From Prevotellaceae bacterium UBA4301 (GTDB lineage: Bacteria; Bacteroidota; Bacteroidia; Bacteroidales; Bacteroidaceae), in NCBI GenBank assembly GCA_002395775.1, contig DGUV01000067.1, positions 5,560 to 69,559 of the forward strand: 64,000 bases of DNA, given 5' to 3'. A program made the translations under genes and the position numbers. The notes under the pieces are model-generated. The model had not been told where the DNA came from. It did not search any database and saw only the letters and a list, made by a program, of their open reading frames with translations. Positions 1 through 9,351 of the stretch are shown here, piece after piece (position 1 is the first letter of the stretch; each line of letters begins with the position of its first letter).

Positions 1-1
1 C

Positions 2-448
2 CGTCGTCCCGGCTTCAAGTTTGCCGACTACGAGCTCAAGGGCGTCCCCGTCCGCCTCGTCCTCGGCGCCCGCGACTTGGAGAACGGTACCGTAGAAGTC
101 ATGCGTCGCGACACGCTGGAGAAGGAGACCCGCCCCCTGGAAGGCATCGCCCAGTATGTCCGCGCCCTGCTCGACGACATCCAGCGCAACATCTTCGAAA
201 AGGCCCGCGCCTATCGTGATAGCCGCATTTATGAGTGCGACAACTACGACGACTTCAAGGCCCGCGTCAAGGACGGAGGCTTCTTCCTTTGTCACTGGGA
301 CGGCACGGCCGAGACCGAGGCCAAGATTAAGGAAGACACCCAGGCCACCATCCGCTGCATCCCCTACGGTTTCGAGCAGACCCCCGGCACCGACATGGTC
401 AGTGGCAAACCCGCCGTGGCCCGCGTCCTCATAGCCCGCTCGTATTAA
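2..448 (+). CDS. proS: prolyl-tRNA synthetase, C-terminal part (gene enters from the left)
   Basis: The reading frame is open from the first bases of the window to the stop at 446-448, so only the last 148 codons are present. The protein begins R-R-P-G-F-K-F-A-D-Y-E-L-K-G-V-P-V-R, followed by the 'GARDLENGTVEV-RRDT' stretch. This matches the anticodon-binding domain and C-terminal zinc-binding-like domain of class II prolyl-tRNA synthetases of the archaeal/eukaryotic-like (type 3) form, which charges tRNA-Pro in the cytoplasm. Family assignment rests on remembered motifs. The end '...ARVLIARSY' fits the usual Tyr C-terminus of this form. The next gene starts 24 bp downstream on the same strand but looks unrelated. 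Confidence 0.85.
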   Translation, partial: RRPGFKFADYELKGVPVRLVLGARDLENGTVEVMRRDTLEKETRPLEGIAQYVRALLDDIQRNIFEKARAYRDSRIYECDNYDDFKARVKDGGFFLCHWDGTAETEAKIKEDTQATIRCIPYGFEQTPGTDMVSGKPAVARVLIARSY

Positions 449-472
449 TCTTCTTTTTCTTTAGGCACACAC

Positions 473-2533
473 ATGGCGGACCGTGCTTTGCTCCGAACTG
501 GAGCTCTTGTTGGTTTGTTGTTCATGACCCAGTCGCTGGTCGGGCAAGTTGCTGTCCGGGTGCAATCTTCCCAATGGGAGGAATTCCCACTGGTGAAGAA
601 AATTGGGCTTTACCAGACCCCACTGGTATCAAGGGCATGGCTCGACCGTGACATGCCTAAACTGGCCGAGCTGGAGGCGCGTTCCATGCGTTACGAAATG
701 GCCTGCGGGAAGGATGACCTTTACGGACAGCCCTGTGTGCTGGGCACGGCAGAGAAACCTAGTTATTCTTTAGGAGACATCGACTATCTGCTGACCCAGG
801 CTCAAAAGAATTGTCCCGTCCTCGTCATCTCCCACGGCTACACACCCACCATCCTCCAGAGCAGGCCCACGGAGTGGAGCGGATTCATGGACCCTCCCAC
901 AAGTCTCGACACATGGGCCACTATCAATGAACGTTTCGCACAGGAGTGGAAGAACAAAAACTACACCAACAGCTATGTGGAGGTGTGGAACGAACCCGAC
1001 CTTACGGATGGTTTCTTCACGGGGACGGTTGACGATTATCTCAACATCTATGAGGCTGCTGCACCTGCCGTGCGTAAGGGCTATGCCGACATAAAGGTGG
1101 GCGGTCCCTCAGGGGCCTTCAGTGGGTGGCATCAGTCATTGGTGGACCGAGTGAAGGCAAAGAATCTCCCTCTCGACTTCCTTTCGGGTCATGCCTATGG
1201 CCCTGATTATGCATGGCAATTGGATGCCATGCGCAATGCCCTGACCCGCCTGGGACGAAACGAAGCAGAAATGCTGCTCACAGAGTATTCGCCTTACGCT
1301 CCGGCCGATTACCAGAAAGATGGGCCCGTGGAGCATGCTGAAGCCGCCATGACTTTCTTCAATGCTCTGCCAGGCATGTTGGAGCGTACCGACCTTACTC
1401 ATGTCAATTGGGCACAGTACATCGACCCAGGTTTCTATGTTGGAGACAAACTGGGACTTATTGATTGTGAAAGCGGTTCGCGCAAGGCTCTCTTCAATGC
1501 ATTCAAACTCTATGGCATGATGCCTGCCGACCGGTGCAAGATGACGATTGTCGATGGGAGTGTCAAAGGTATGGCCTCGGCATCTGCCGATTGTGTCGCT
1601 GCCGTGATGTGGAATACGGCATCCGATGAGCAACAACTCACATTGACACTTGACGAAATCCCCTTTACCAAGGGAACACTTGAAGTGTATCACATCGACG
1701 AAGGACACAATAGTTGGTACGAAACAAAAAAGGGAACGCTTGTGGCAAGTCGTTCGGAGTTGGTTGATGTGGCGGATGGAACCATCCATGTTGAGGATGT
1801 TGTCCGTAGTAGGGGCGTTTGTTTCGTGCGTATCGTTGCCGACGGAGCATCTGACCTATTCCCTCAAGTAAAGTTCTGCAAGATTATTCGCACACATCAA
1901 TGGTTCCCCAAGCGTACGAACACGGCTTCATATGCATTGTTTGACCCCAAGACTTGGACGGTGCGCCTCTCGTCGAATAAGGAGGCATCGGGCAGGGCAC
2001 TGGTGGGCATAGAAGTTCAGAACTTGCCTCGCATCCTGAACGTGCAGGGGCTCACAAACACGAGTGTGAGGAGGCGCAATCTGAACTCTACTCTCAACAT
2101 CCGTCTCGACTATCAGAATAAGGAAGGAGAATATGCCAAATCTGTGCTCTATCATGGTGGTGTTTATACTGCAAGTCGTTCCTCCTTGCTCCCATGGGGC
2201 ACAAAGCGAGTACCCGATGAAGTCGTTGAGGTGGAGGACCTGAACAACTTTTTCATTGATGTCAGTGCATACAAGCCTGCCGATGCCAGTGGACGTGTCC
2301 TCATATCGTTTGAAATGGAGGCAGTCGGAACTGGGGTGAAGCAAAACTTCCAACTGACAAGAGGTTCGGCCACAGTAGTGGAGGAGGTGCCAGATGCCAT
2401 GTCAGGCGATGGCTGTGCTCACCCCGAGGTCATATACAACCTCAGTGGTCAGCGTATTTCTTGCCCAGAGCGTGGTATAAACATAATTCGCCATCCCGAC
2501 GGATCTGTTCGCAAGGTACGCGTACTCAGATAA
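473..2533 (+). CDS. secreted glycoside hydrolase, GH39-like
   Basis: This is a 686-residue exported protein with an N-terminal hydrophobic signal segment (about residues 8-25, ending near S-L-V-G-Q). The core resembles clan GH-A enzymes of the GH39 type (beta-xylosidase or arabinosidase-like). 'VEVWNEPDL' gives a likely acid/base Glu174, and 'LLTEYSPY' gives a likely nucleophile Glu271. A beta-rich region follows from about residue 370. The C-terminus ends in 'YNLSGQR ... GINIIR', a variant of the tail shared by other secreted proteins here, and probably a sorting or anchoring signal. The substrate cannot be read from the sequence; GH39 is a best guess and related GH-A families are possible. 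It is convergent with the GH27 gene and shares a terminator with it. Confidence 0.65.
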   Translation: MADRALLRTGALVGLLFMTQSLVGQVAVRVQSSQWEEFPLVKKIGLYQTPLVSRAWLDRDMPKLAELEARSMRYEMACGKDDLYGQPCVLGTAEKPSYSLGDIDYLLTQAQKNCPVLVISHGYTPTILQSRPTEWSGFMDPPTSLDTWATINERFAQEWKNKNYTNSYVEVWNEPDLTDGFFTGTVDDYLNIYEAAAPAVRKGYADIKVGGPSGAFSGWHQSLVDRVKAKNLPLDFLSGHAYGPDYAWQLDAMRNALTRLGRNEAEMLLTEYSPYAPADYQKDGPVEHAEAAMTFFNALPGMLERTDLTHVNWAQYIDPGFYVGDKLGLIDCESGSRKALFNAFKLYGMMPADRCKMTIVDGSVKGMASASADCVAAVMWNTASDEQQLTLTLDEIPFTKGTLEVYHIDEGHNSWYETKKGTLVASRSELVDVADGTIHVEDVVRSRGVCFVRIVADGASDLFPQVKFCKIIRTHQWFPKRTNTASYALFDPKTWTVRLSSNKEASGRALVGIEVQNLPRILNVQGLTNTSVRRRNLNSTLNIRLDYQNKEGEYAKSVLYHGGVYTASRSSLLPWGTKRVPDEVVEVEDLNNFFIDVSAYKPADASGRVLISFEMEAVGTGVKQNFQLTRGSATVVEEVPDAMSGDGCAHPEVIYNLSGQRISCPERGINIIRHPDGSVRKVRVLR

Positions 2534-2554
2534 TAGTTGCAAATGACAGTTTAT

Positions 2555-2596
2555 AAAAGGACGAGGCTGTGTCTTTCGGCACAACCTCGTCCTTTT
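2555..2596. terminator. bidirectional hairpin terminator
   Basis: Inverted arms aaaaggacgaggctgtg (2555-2571) and cacaacctcgtcctttt (2580-2596) differ by one wobble pair and enclose an 8-nt loop. A-tract and T-tract ends let it serve both convergent genes (473-2533 and 2612-5185). Confidence 0.85.
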
Positions 2597-2611
2597 GGCT
2601 TGTATGAAGTT

Positions 2612-5185
2612 TCAGTGCGCCAGTACTTTCTTACCCCCTTTGATGTATAGTCCCTTCTGGGGAATCTCCGAGAAGGAAGTATCGGTGCCATCAACCTTCC
2701 CAAGGTATCGGCCGTTTAGATCGAAAACATCCGCTTTGACAGATGCTGATGTGTCGTGAGGGTCTTTATCTCGGGAACTTACTGACTCGATGCCGACGCT
2801 TGGGTCAGGTTTCTTGTCACCCAGGCGGAAGAGGCGTACGCCGTGGCTGGGTACCGTGGTGGTGATGGCGCCTGTGACAGTGCCCAGGTCGGCCTTCTCC
2901 CATATGTCGTGGACAGGTATGGCCTCGTTGGCACCATATCCCAGTGTCGTGAGGTCGAAGGTGAACTCTTCTTCCTTGGTGACGTAGATACAAAACTCCA
3001 TGGTCGTGCCACTCGTGGAGGTATTGTCGGTGTCACAACTGGAATCGTAGCCGCACAGGGCACGGAATGTCTTGTAGGTGTGGCCATCTGGCAGGTCATA
3101 CACCAACGTACACTGGGCGTTCATGCCAAGGCCAGTGGTGTAAGTTTTCCCTTCTACGCGCAAAGGTCCGTTCTCCACATTCCGGTTGATGTGCAGGCTT
3201 CCCCATTCCGACACGTAGGATGAGGCTGTGAGGGTGGTGAGTGAAATTTCGTTGCCTTCGGCATCGATGAGTACAGGGTTGACCAGGTCGGCTCGGTCAT
3301 AGGCAAAACCGTCGCCATAGTTGTTGACCACAATCTTCAGTTGGCTGGCACCTTCGATGTCGGCCTCCAGGGTCTTGGAGCGGGTGCCACTGCGTGAGAT
3401 GAGTCCGGAACGAGTCACAGCATCGTCCTGCTCTGCGGCCAGGGGATTTTGGTCGAACACAAAGAAGCGAATGCTGGTGGTGGCACCAGGTTGTGTGATG
3501 CCAGAATCGTCGGCAGCAGCTTTGGCCCGGAAGCGCACGACATCCATCTCTTCGGGAATCTGGAAGAAGATGGCGGCATTGGCATCGGTCGAGAATCCTC
3601 GGTCGTAAGTGGTGCCCAGCACTTTCATCTTTCCTCCGTGGTCCACGTTGGCATTCTCGCGCACGCGATTAAAATAGGATTCCGTGTAGTCGCGTGTCTT
3701 GTAGGTGCCAGTTAGGGGCACCTCTGAACCATCGCGCAGGATAAGGGTGGGATTAATCCAGTCGCCATGGTCATAGTTGAAGTTGTCGCCACCATCATCT
3801 ACCACCAGCACCAGTGTCTTGCTGCCTTCAGGCCAAGGAATGTCCACGTCCACGGCATGTCCGTCGGTGGTGTAGGCTACGGTCTCAGAGCGGAAGATGG
3901 CTTTCTGTCCTACAATCCATCGTGTGTTGTCACGCTGGAAAAGAGCAAGGTAGCGATTCCCTGTGGCGGGGTCAACCGATGTCCACACCACGCGTCCGTT
4001 TTCTTCATTGCTCATGACCTGATGGGCATCCTGTCCGTACTTGTGCATTTGGTGATATTCTTCGTTGTTAAGTAACGAGAGTGTAAAGGCATCGTTCTTG
4101 GTCATTTCACCGCCAAAGAAGAGTGGCGAGTGACAGATGCCCCACAAAGTCATCATGGTGTATTGCTCATTCTTTGTCAGGTTGGTCCAGTGGCCGGCAT
4201 CAGCTTTCGCATACCCAGGGTCGGCAATGGTGGCTGCAATGTGTCCCAAAGGCAACATGTCGCAGTCGGCAAAGTTCCCGGGGCGTGTGTATTGACTCCA
4301 GAAGTTGGCTTCGGGGAAGACGGCGTCCACGGCACTCCAATTGTCCCAGAGGTCGTCCATCATGCGCCACATGTTGGCGTTATCGAGGCAATCCTGTGCA
4401 CTGGAGTATTGCGTCTTTCCAGGGCTGAGCGAGAGCACGATGGGACGTCCCGTCTGGTCGATGGCGCGACGTATCATCTTTACTTCGTCCGTATAGAAGG
4501 GACGTGAGAGGTCATCAATCTTCAGGAAATCCACGCCCCATTCGGCATAGAGATCCATGATGCTGTTGTAATAAAGCTGGCCGTATTGGTTGTTGCGCAC
4601 AAGCAGGTTGTCGCCAAGCCATCCGCAGGGTGACTGTGTGCCGTTATATACTTGTGTCCAAGGCGTGTTTTCGCTTCCCTTCAACCGATAGTTGCTTCCG
4701 ACCACCACCTTCGGTACGCCTCGCATCAGGTGTATGCCCAGTTTCAGTCCCATGGCATGGAGCTTGTCGGCCAGTGCCTTGAAACCTTGGTTCTTTCCGT
4801 CCACCATGCATGAGGGAAAGCGAGTGGGCGAGGGCAGATAGCGTCCGTACTCGTCAAGCACATAGTCTTGCGTGCCTTCCTGATTATACCATCCGCCACC
4901 CAATGAGGGATGGTTGCAGTACCACCGGATGTCGATGACAACATATTCCCATCCGTGGCGGACAAGGTCGTTGTCAACCAGATATTGTGCATTCTGCATC
5001 ACTTCCTTTTCGGTAACAGAGGAGAAATAGCAATCCCATGAGTTCCATCCCATGGGTGGTGTTATGGCCCAGGTCCGGAAAGTGGCAATTTCGTCTTGGG
5101 CTTTTGCCCCGGTGAACAAAAGTATGAATGCTAAGGCAAGGGCGCTCAGTCGTGTGAGAAAATGGTGTGTGAACATGGTTGTCAA
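2612..5185 (-). CDS. secreted GH27-type alpha-galactosidase-like enzyme with NPCBM-like modules
   Basis: This 857-residue protein has a signal peptide ending near residue 29 (L-F-T-G-A-K-A-Q). The catalytic domain starts 'PPMGWNSWDCY', the hallmark of GH27. 'DFLKIDD' gives the nucleophile Asp224, and 'RMMDDLWDNW' gives the acid/base Asp278, aligned to the family pattern R-x-x-x-D-x-x-D-x-W. Two later segments (about residues 490-570 and 630-720) resemble NPCBM/NEW2 sugar-binding modules. The C-terminus has 'DVFDLNGRYLG ... KGLYIKGGKK', the tail shared by other exported proteins here. It would remove terminal alpha-galactose or beta-L-arabinopyranose from plant or host glycans. It lies 15 bp downstream of the GH51 gene on the same strand, so the two are probably one operon. 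Confidence 0.8.
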   Translation of the reverse strand: MTTMFTHHFLTRLSALALAFILLFTGAKAQDEIATFRTWAITPPMGWNSWDCYFSSVTEKEVMQNAQYLVDNDLVRHGWEYVVIDIRWYCNHPSLGGGWYNQEGTQDYVLDEYGRYLPSPTRFPSCMVDGKNQGFKALADKLHAMGLKLGIHLMRGVPKVVVGSNYRLKGSENTPWTQVYNGTQSPCGWLGDNLLVRNNQYGQLYYNSIMDLYAEWGVDFLKIDDLSRPFYTDEVKMIRRAIDQTGRPIVLSLSPGKTQYSSAQDCLDNANMWRMMDDLWDNWSAVDAVFPEANFWSQYTRPGNFADCDMLPLGHIAATIADPGYAKADAGHWTNLTKNEQYTMMTLWGICHSPLFFGGEMTKNDAFTLSLLNNEEYHQMHKYGQDAHQVMSNEENGRVVWTSVDPATGNRYLALFQRDNTRWIVGQKAIFRSETVAYTTDGHAVDVDIPWPEGSKTLVLVVDDGGDNFNYDHGDWINPTLILRDGSEVPLTGTYKTRDYTESYFNRVRENANVDHGGKMKVLGTTYDRGFSTDANAAIFFQIPEEMDVVRFRAKAAADDSGITQPGATTSIRFFVFDQNPLAAEQDDAVTRSGLISRSGTRSKTLEADIEGASQLKIVVNNYGDGFAYDRADLVNPVLIDAEGNEISLTTLTASSYVSEWGSLHINRNVENGPLRVEGKTYTTGLGMNAQCTLVYDLPDGHTYKTFRALCGYDSSCDTDNTSTSGTTMEFCIYVTKEEEFTFDLTTLGYGANEAIPVHDIWEKADLGTVTGAITTTVPSHGVRLFRLGDKKPDPSVGIESVSSRDKDPHDTSASVKADVFDLNGRYLGKVDGTDTSFSEIPQKGLYIKGGKKVLAH

Positions 5186-5200
5186 TGTTATCCTTAATAA

Positions 5201-8200
5201 TTATTTTAGCAGTAGTTTCTTCCCTTCTGTGATGTAGATGCCTTTGGGGAGTGATGAAGTGACGGGGCGGCCCGAGAGATCATATAATCTGCCATTTGAA
5301 CATTTACCGTTTACCTCTTGGTCATCGTCAATAGAGCGGATGCCGGTGATGGTACCCAGATAGCGGAGTTGGAAGTGGTCGTAGGCCACCCAGTCGGCAT
5401 CCACGGTTTGTGTCTTGCGTATGCCCAGTCGCAGGGGCTGTCCGTCGGTCTGCAGGGCAAAGGTGACGGTGTTTTCCCCATAACGCCCGGCGGTGTTGAA
5501 GGCTTGTGATGCACTTGCCAGATTGTCGGGATAGTTATAGGGATCGAAGGTGTAACTTTCGCAACTGTACAAGTTGAGCAGGGGGACAGACACATCGCCC
5601 AGATAGAGTTGTGCATACTGTGTCGTGGCATCCCCGTTTTGCCATGCGGCATAAGCCGGCTGAATGGCACCGGCACGATAGAAGGCATTGGCCGTGAGCT
5701 CATAGATGCCTGATGGCATGTCGGTCAGTTCCTGCCAAATGTCGAAGGGACGGGAAAATTGTTCTGTCGTCTCGTTGGCGTAGCCCACATAGGTGGCGTT
5801 GCCCGAGCCGGTGACGTTGGGGGTTCCGACGCCTTGCCATCCGACGTTGTAGCGGGTGAAGGAACTATTGCGGATGAGGAAGGTGAGGTTGGCGGGCTGG
5901 CCGGAACGGGCCAGGGCGAGTTGCTGCTCCTGATAGTTGGCCACGGCCTGAAGCAGTTGCTGATGGCGCTGTGCCTTGAGGGCGGCGGTTCCGCTGGCAA
6001 GGGCGCGCGAGGCGTTGTTGTAGGCCTGCGTGAGTGCTGTGTTCTGGGCGTCCTTGTAGTAGTTCTTCACCTCCTTCACCAGGTTTTCCATGTCCTGCAG
6101 GTCGGCAAGCCCTTCGTAGCGGGCATCGTCCTGCATGGCTGTGGCCTGCGCGGCAATGTCGCGGACCTGCAGGGGGGAGAGGGCACGGTCGAAGATTTGG
6201 AAGTCGTCGAAGAGGGCGTGTTCCATGATGGCGTCGGCGCTGTAGGGCGAGTGGCCGATGGTGGCCTTCGTGAGGTTGCCCACCAGGGCGGGCAGGGCGA
6301 CCCGGGTCTGCTGCGTGTTGCGCAACTGGCCGTCGACGTAGAGGCGGGCGGTGGTGCCCTCTTGCGTGAGGGTGATGTTGTGCCATTCTCCGATGCGCAG
6401 GCAGGAGTGGGAGGGGACGTTGTCGGTGGCGGTCCCGTCCTTCAGCTCGCAATACCAGTTGCCGTTGCCTCCTGCACTGATGAGGCCAAAGTACTGACTG
6501 GTGCCGCTGTCGAAGTCCAGTGCCCAGGAGAAGCGGTCGGAGTTGTTGCCTATGCGCAGCAGCAGGTTGAGGCTGATGGTGAAGTCGGTGACGTCCTTGA
6601 AGGCGTTCTTGATGGCTGTGATGGGAATGCCCATGTAGCTGCTCTCGCCCAGCTGGCCGGTGGCGAGCACGTGGTTGCCGTCGGCTTGCCGGAGGATGCT
6701 GGCCTTGCCGTAGAGGGTGCCCTTGTAGGCGCCGGAGTCGTCGGTGGCGGTGCCGGAGTCAAACGAATAGCGCAGGCGCGGCTGGGGCAGGGGCTCGGCC
6801 ACGGGGCTGCCGACGTCCGCGACGCGCAGGCGGAGCACGTTGACTGAATAGGCTCGTGCCTCGTAGCTGATGGTGCCGTCCGGGCCGATGCTCACGTTCT
6901 GGGTTTGCGGTGTGATGTAGAAGGGGCTTTCCACGGTGTTTTCGTCAGAGCCATTGGGGGAGGAGAGCACTTCGGCCTGGCCTGAGAGGACGCGTCCGTT
7001 CCGGAACGAGAGTGTCACATTAGCGGTGTTGCTATTTGGATTGACAAGTTTTACATAGAAGATGCCCTGCTCCTCGTCGATGTTGGCACTGGTGAAGACG
7101 AGGCGGTCGGCATAACTGCGGAGTGTGGTGTCGATGATGAGTTCGCCGTCGAGGTAGCAGCGCACGCGTTGCCCTTCCTTCAGGACGCGGATGACGTAGT
7201 CGCGGTTGGTGGCCAGGGTGCCTTCCTTCTCGGCAAGGGTGGTCTTGGTGCCGTTTTTGCATTGTTCAACGGCGTGCTTGGTGTTGCCCCATCCTCCCAG
7301 GTTGAGCCAGGCATAGTTCTGGGCGTCCTTGTAGTCGAAGATGACGAGGAAACCTTCCGACCCGCCGTTCTTGGTGGCGTGGACGGTCATGTCCAAGTTG
7401 GTGTTCCCGAGGGGGCGGTTGAGGAGGCAGGTGACGTTGGTGGCCGTGTTGTTGGTCTGGCGGAAGGTGTTGCCGCTGAGGGTCCAAGTACCGTTTCGGG
7501 TGGTCCAGTCGGCGGGGACCAGTTGTTGGGCTTCGAAGGTGGTGTCGGTGGCCGTGACGGTGAGGCCCGTGAAGGTGGCACTGGTGGCCCAGGTGCCGAG
7601 TCCGATGGCGCCGCGACTGGCACGGAGCGAGGGGTCGTTGCCGGTCTCGGTCCAGCGAATGTTTTGCCGGCCCACGTTGTTGCTGAACATGCGCTGGACG
7701 TAGTAGGAGGGCGTTCCGTAGCTCAGGGACGAGTTGAAGCGAATCATGTCGGGGTGCCAGACGTAGTTCTCCTCGTGGGTGAAGATGGGTGCGTAGCTCA
7801 TCATGGTCACGGCTTCGCTGTTGTTTTCGCATCCCTGCATGAACACGGCCTCTCCGATGGCGGCGTTGAGGTTGCCCCACCAGCCGCAGTCCTTGGTGAC
7901 GGCGTATTCGCCCACGTAGATGCGGGTCGAGGACTTGGACTGGTTGTCGTAGCGGGCGTATTGGCTGATGAAGAAGTCGGGGGTGTCGTAGTAGTGTTCG
8001 TCCTTCAGCTCTACGGGTTCGGTGACATTGTCGAAGTAGTAGCTGTCGGCAATCAGGTGGAGGTCGGGCCAGCGGGTCTTTATGGCTCGGTAGAACTGCA
8101 TGTAGCGGCGCATGTAGTCGTCTCGGTTGAGCATGAACTCCTGTTCGTTGCCAATCTCCAGATACTTCAGGTCGAAGGGTTCGGGATGGCCGTTGGCGGC

Positions 8201-9223
8201 GCGCATGTGTCCGTAGAAGGTGTCGGTGGCCGAGCCTCGGGCATATTCAATGGCATCGAGGGCCTCCTGGATGAAAGGGTCGATGTCGTTCTCGTCCACC
8301 TTCCATTCGTGGCCGATGCCCATGTTGACGACAAACAGGGAGTGGGCGCCCAGATCCTCGGCCAACTGCAGACATTCGTGATAGCCCAGTCCGTCGGTCA
8401 CCTTGTAACCCCAGTTGCGGTTGAGGTGGCCGGGTCGCTCCTCAATGGGGCCCACTGACTTTTTCCACTCGAAGCGGTTGGTCTGACCGTCGCCATAGAA
8501 GCCTTCGATGTAGCATCCGCCAGGGAAACGCACGAAGCGGGGATGTAGGTCGGCCAGCATCTGTGCCAAGTCCTGCCGGCAGCCGTTGGGACGGTTCTTG
8601 AAGGTGGGCGGGAAGAGGCTCACCACGTCGAGGCAGATGACGCCCTTGGCCGACCCCCTCAGGGCCAGGTAGCCACGAGGGTCGTCGCCAGTGGCCGTGA
8701 TGGTGGCGGTCAGCTTCTGCCATTCTCGTGTGGCGCTGACGGGAATGGCTGTGCTGCCGATGCGGCGCCCGGCGTTGCTTTGCAGTTCGGCGGTGATGGT
8801 GCCGTCGTAATTGTCCTCGGCGCGGAGCCAGAAGGAGAGGGTGTAGGTGCGTCCGCTGACGACGTTCACGCCCCAGTAGCCCTCGTTGCGCACGCCCCCG
8901 TTGGCCGACTTGATGTTGACGCGCAGGGCCCGCTGCTGTATGGTGTTGAGCATGTGCTGGCTGGTGAGGGCGATGTCAGTGTTGCCAATTCCAGTCCAGC
9001 AGATGGGGCTGTTCATGTCTTCCTCAAACGAGCGGTTGCGCACCAGTTCGGCATACAGTCCGCCGTCGCCGGCGTGGTTGATTTCTTCGTAGAAGATGCC
9101 GTAGTGGTCGTCGGTCACAAGTTGGCCTCGGTCGTTGAAGTCGAAGTCAAGCTTTACTTGTCCCTGCAATGCGACGGTACATAACGAGAGTATCATCAAG
9201 AAGAGGAGTTTCGTTGTTTTCAT
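5201..9223 (-). CDS. secreted multidomain GH51 alpha-L-arabinofuranosidase-like protein
   Basis: Start at 9223 gives 1340 residues beginning MKTTKLLFLMILSLC, a good signal peptide. An in-frame ATG at 9262 lies inside the promoter and is rejected. The N-terminal two-thirds carry a GH51 catalytic region: 'PRFVRFPGGCYIEG', 'LKYLEIGNEQE' (acid/base Glu360) and 'IYVGEYAV' (nucleophile Glu439), with an inserted carbohydrate-binding-like segment at about 70-200. Beyond the catalytic domain are a 3-keto-disaccharide-hydrolase-like jelly roll ('GFLVIFDYKDAQNYAWLNLGGWG'), a LamG-like domain ('LRYSFDSGTATDDSGAYKG'), a helical FIVAR-like stretch, a galactose-binding-like module and the tail 'LYDLSGRPV ... 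KGIYITEGKK'. It likely releases arabinofuranose from arabinan or arabinoxylan outside the cell. It is first in an operon with the GH27 gene. Confidence 0.82.
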   Translation of the reverse strand: MKTTKLLFLMILSLCTVALQGQVKLDFDFNDRGQLVTDDHYGIFYEEINHAGDGGLYAELVRNRSFEEDMNSPICWTGIGNTDIALTSQHMLNTIQQRALRVNIKSANGGVRNEGYWGVNVVSGRTYTLSFWLRAEDNYDGTITAELQSNAGRRIGSTAIPVSATREWQKLTATITATGDDPRGYLALRGSAKGVICLDVVSLFPPTFKNRPNGCRQDLAQMLADLHPRFVRFPGGCYIEGFYGDGQTNRFEWKKSVGPIEERPGHLNRNWGYKVTDGLGYHECLQLAEDLGAHSLFVVNMGIGHEWKVDENDIDPFIQEALDAIEYARGSATDTFYGHMRAANGHPEPFDLKYLEIGNEQEFMLNRDDYMRRYMQFYRAIKTRWPDLHLIADSYYFDNVTEPVELKDEHYYDTPDFFISQYARYDNQSKSSTRIYVGEYAVTKDCGWWGNLNAAIGEAVFMQGCENNSEAVTMMSYAPIFTHEENYVWHPDMIRFNSSLSYGTPSYYVQRMFSNNVGRQNIRWTETGNDPSLRASRGAIGLGTWATSATFTGLTVTATDTTFEAQQLVPADWTTRNGTWTLSGNTFRQTNNTATNVTCLLNRPLGNTNLDMTVHATKNGGSEGFLVIFDYKDAQNYAWLNLGGWGNTKHAVEQCKNGTKTTLAEKEGTLATNRDYVIRVLKEGQRVRCYLDGELIIDTTLRSYADRLVFTSANIDEEQGIFYVKLVNPNSNTANVTLSFRNGRVLSGQAEVLSSPNGSDENTVESPFYITPQTQNVSIGPDGTISYEARAYSVNVLRLRVADVGSPVAEPLPQPRLRYSFDSGTATDDSGAYKGTLYGKASILRQADGNHVLATGQLGESSYMGIPITAIKNAFKDVTDFTISLNLLLRIGNNSDRFSWALDFDSGTSQYFGLISAGGNGNWYCELKDGTATDNVPSHSCLRIGEWHNITLTQEGTTARLYVDGQLRNTQQTRVALPALVGNLTKATIGHSPYSADAIMEHALFDDFQIFDRALSPLQVRDIAAQATAMQDDARYEGLADLQDMENLVKEVKNYYKDAQNTALTQAYNNASRALASGTAALKAQRHQQLLQAVANYQEQQLALARSGQPANLTFLIRNSSFTRYNVGWQGVGTPNVTGSGNATYVGYANETTEQFSRPFDIWQELTDMPSGIYELTANAFYRAGAIQPAYAAWQNGDATTQYAQLYLGDVSVPLLNLYSCESYTFDPYNYPDNLASASQAFNTAGRYGENTVTFALQTDGQPLRLGIRKTQTVDADWVAYDHFQLRYLGTITGIRSIDDDQEVNGKCSNGRLYDLSGRPVTSSLPKGIYITEGKKLLLK

Positions 9224-9258
9224 AATATCAAGTCTTTCAGTTTTAAGTGTCTTCACAT

Positions 9259-9267
9259 GCAAAATTA
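9259..9267 (-). promoter_or_regulatory. -7 promoter element of the GH51-GH27 operon
   Basis: The minus strand reads TAATTTTGC, matching the Bacteroidetes TAnnTTTGC element. It predicts transcription starting near 9252, about 29 nt before the ATG at 9223. No clear -33 TTTG is seen. Confidence 0.6.
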
Positions 9268-9273
9268 AGAAAA

Positions 9274-9305
9274 AATAGGGATTAGGGATTAAGGATTAGG
9301 GATTA
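9274..9305. repeat. heptamer repeat, ATTAGGG family
   Basis: Consecutive 7-mers AATAGGG, ATTAGGG, ATTAAGG, ATTAGGG, ATTA lie between the two divergent promoters. The same family recurs at 62155-62210. Confidence 0.8.
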
Positions 9306-9311
9306 TTTTTG

Positions 9312-9320
9312 TATTTTTGC
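9312..9320 (+). promoter_or_regulatory. -7 promoter element of the MFS gene at 9352
   Basis: TATTTTTGC fits TAnnTTTGC and ends 31 nt before the ATG at 9352. The -33 position has no good TTTG. Confidence 0.55.
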
Positions 9321-9351
9321 AATCAAAACCAAGCTATTTCAGGCAGGAATC

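Noticed and set aside
7169..8458. 429-codon open frame opposite the GH51 gene
   Set aside because: It is antisense to well-supported catalytic motifs, and its protein is a valine/glycine-rich string typical of a mirror frame in biased codons.
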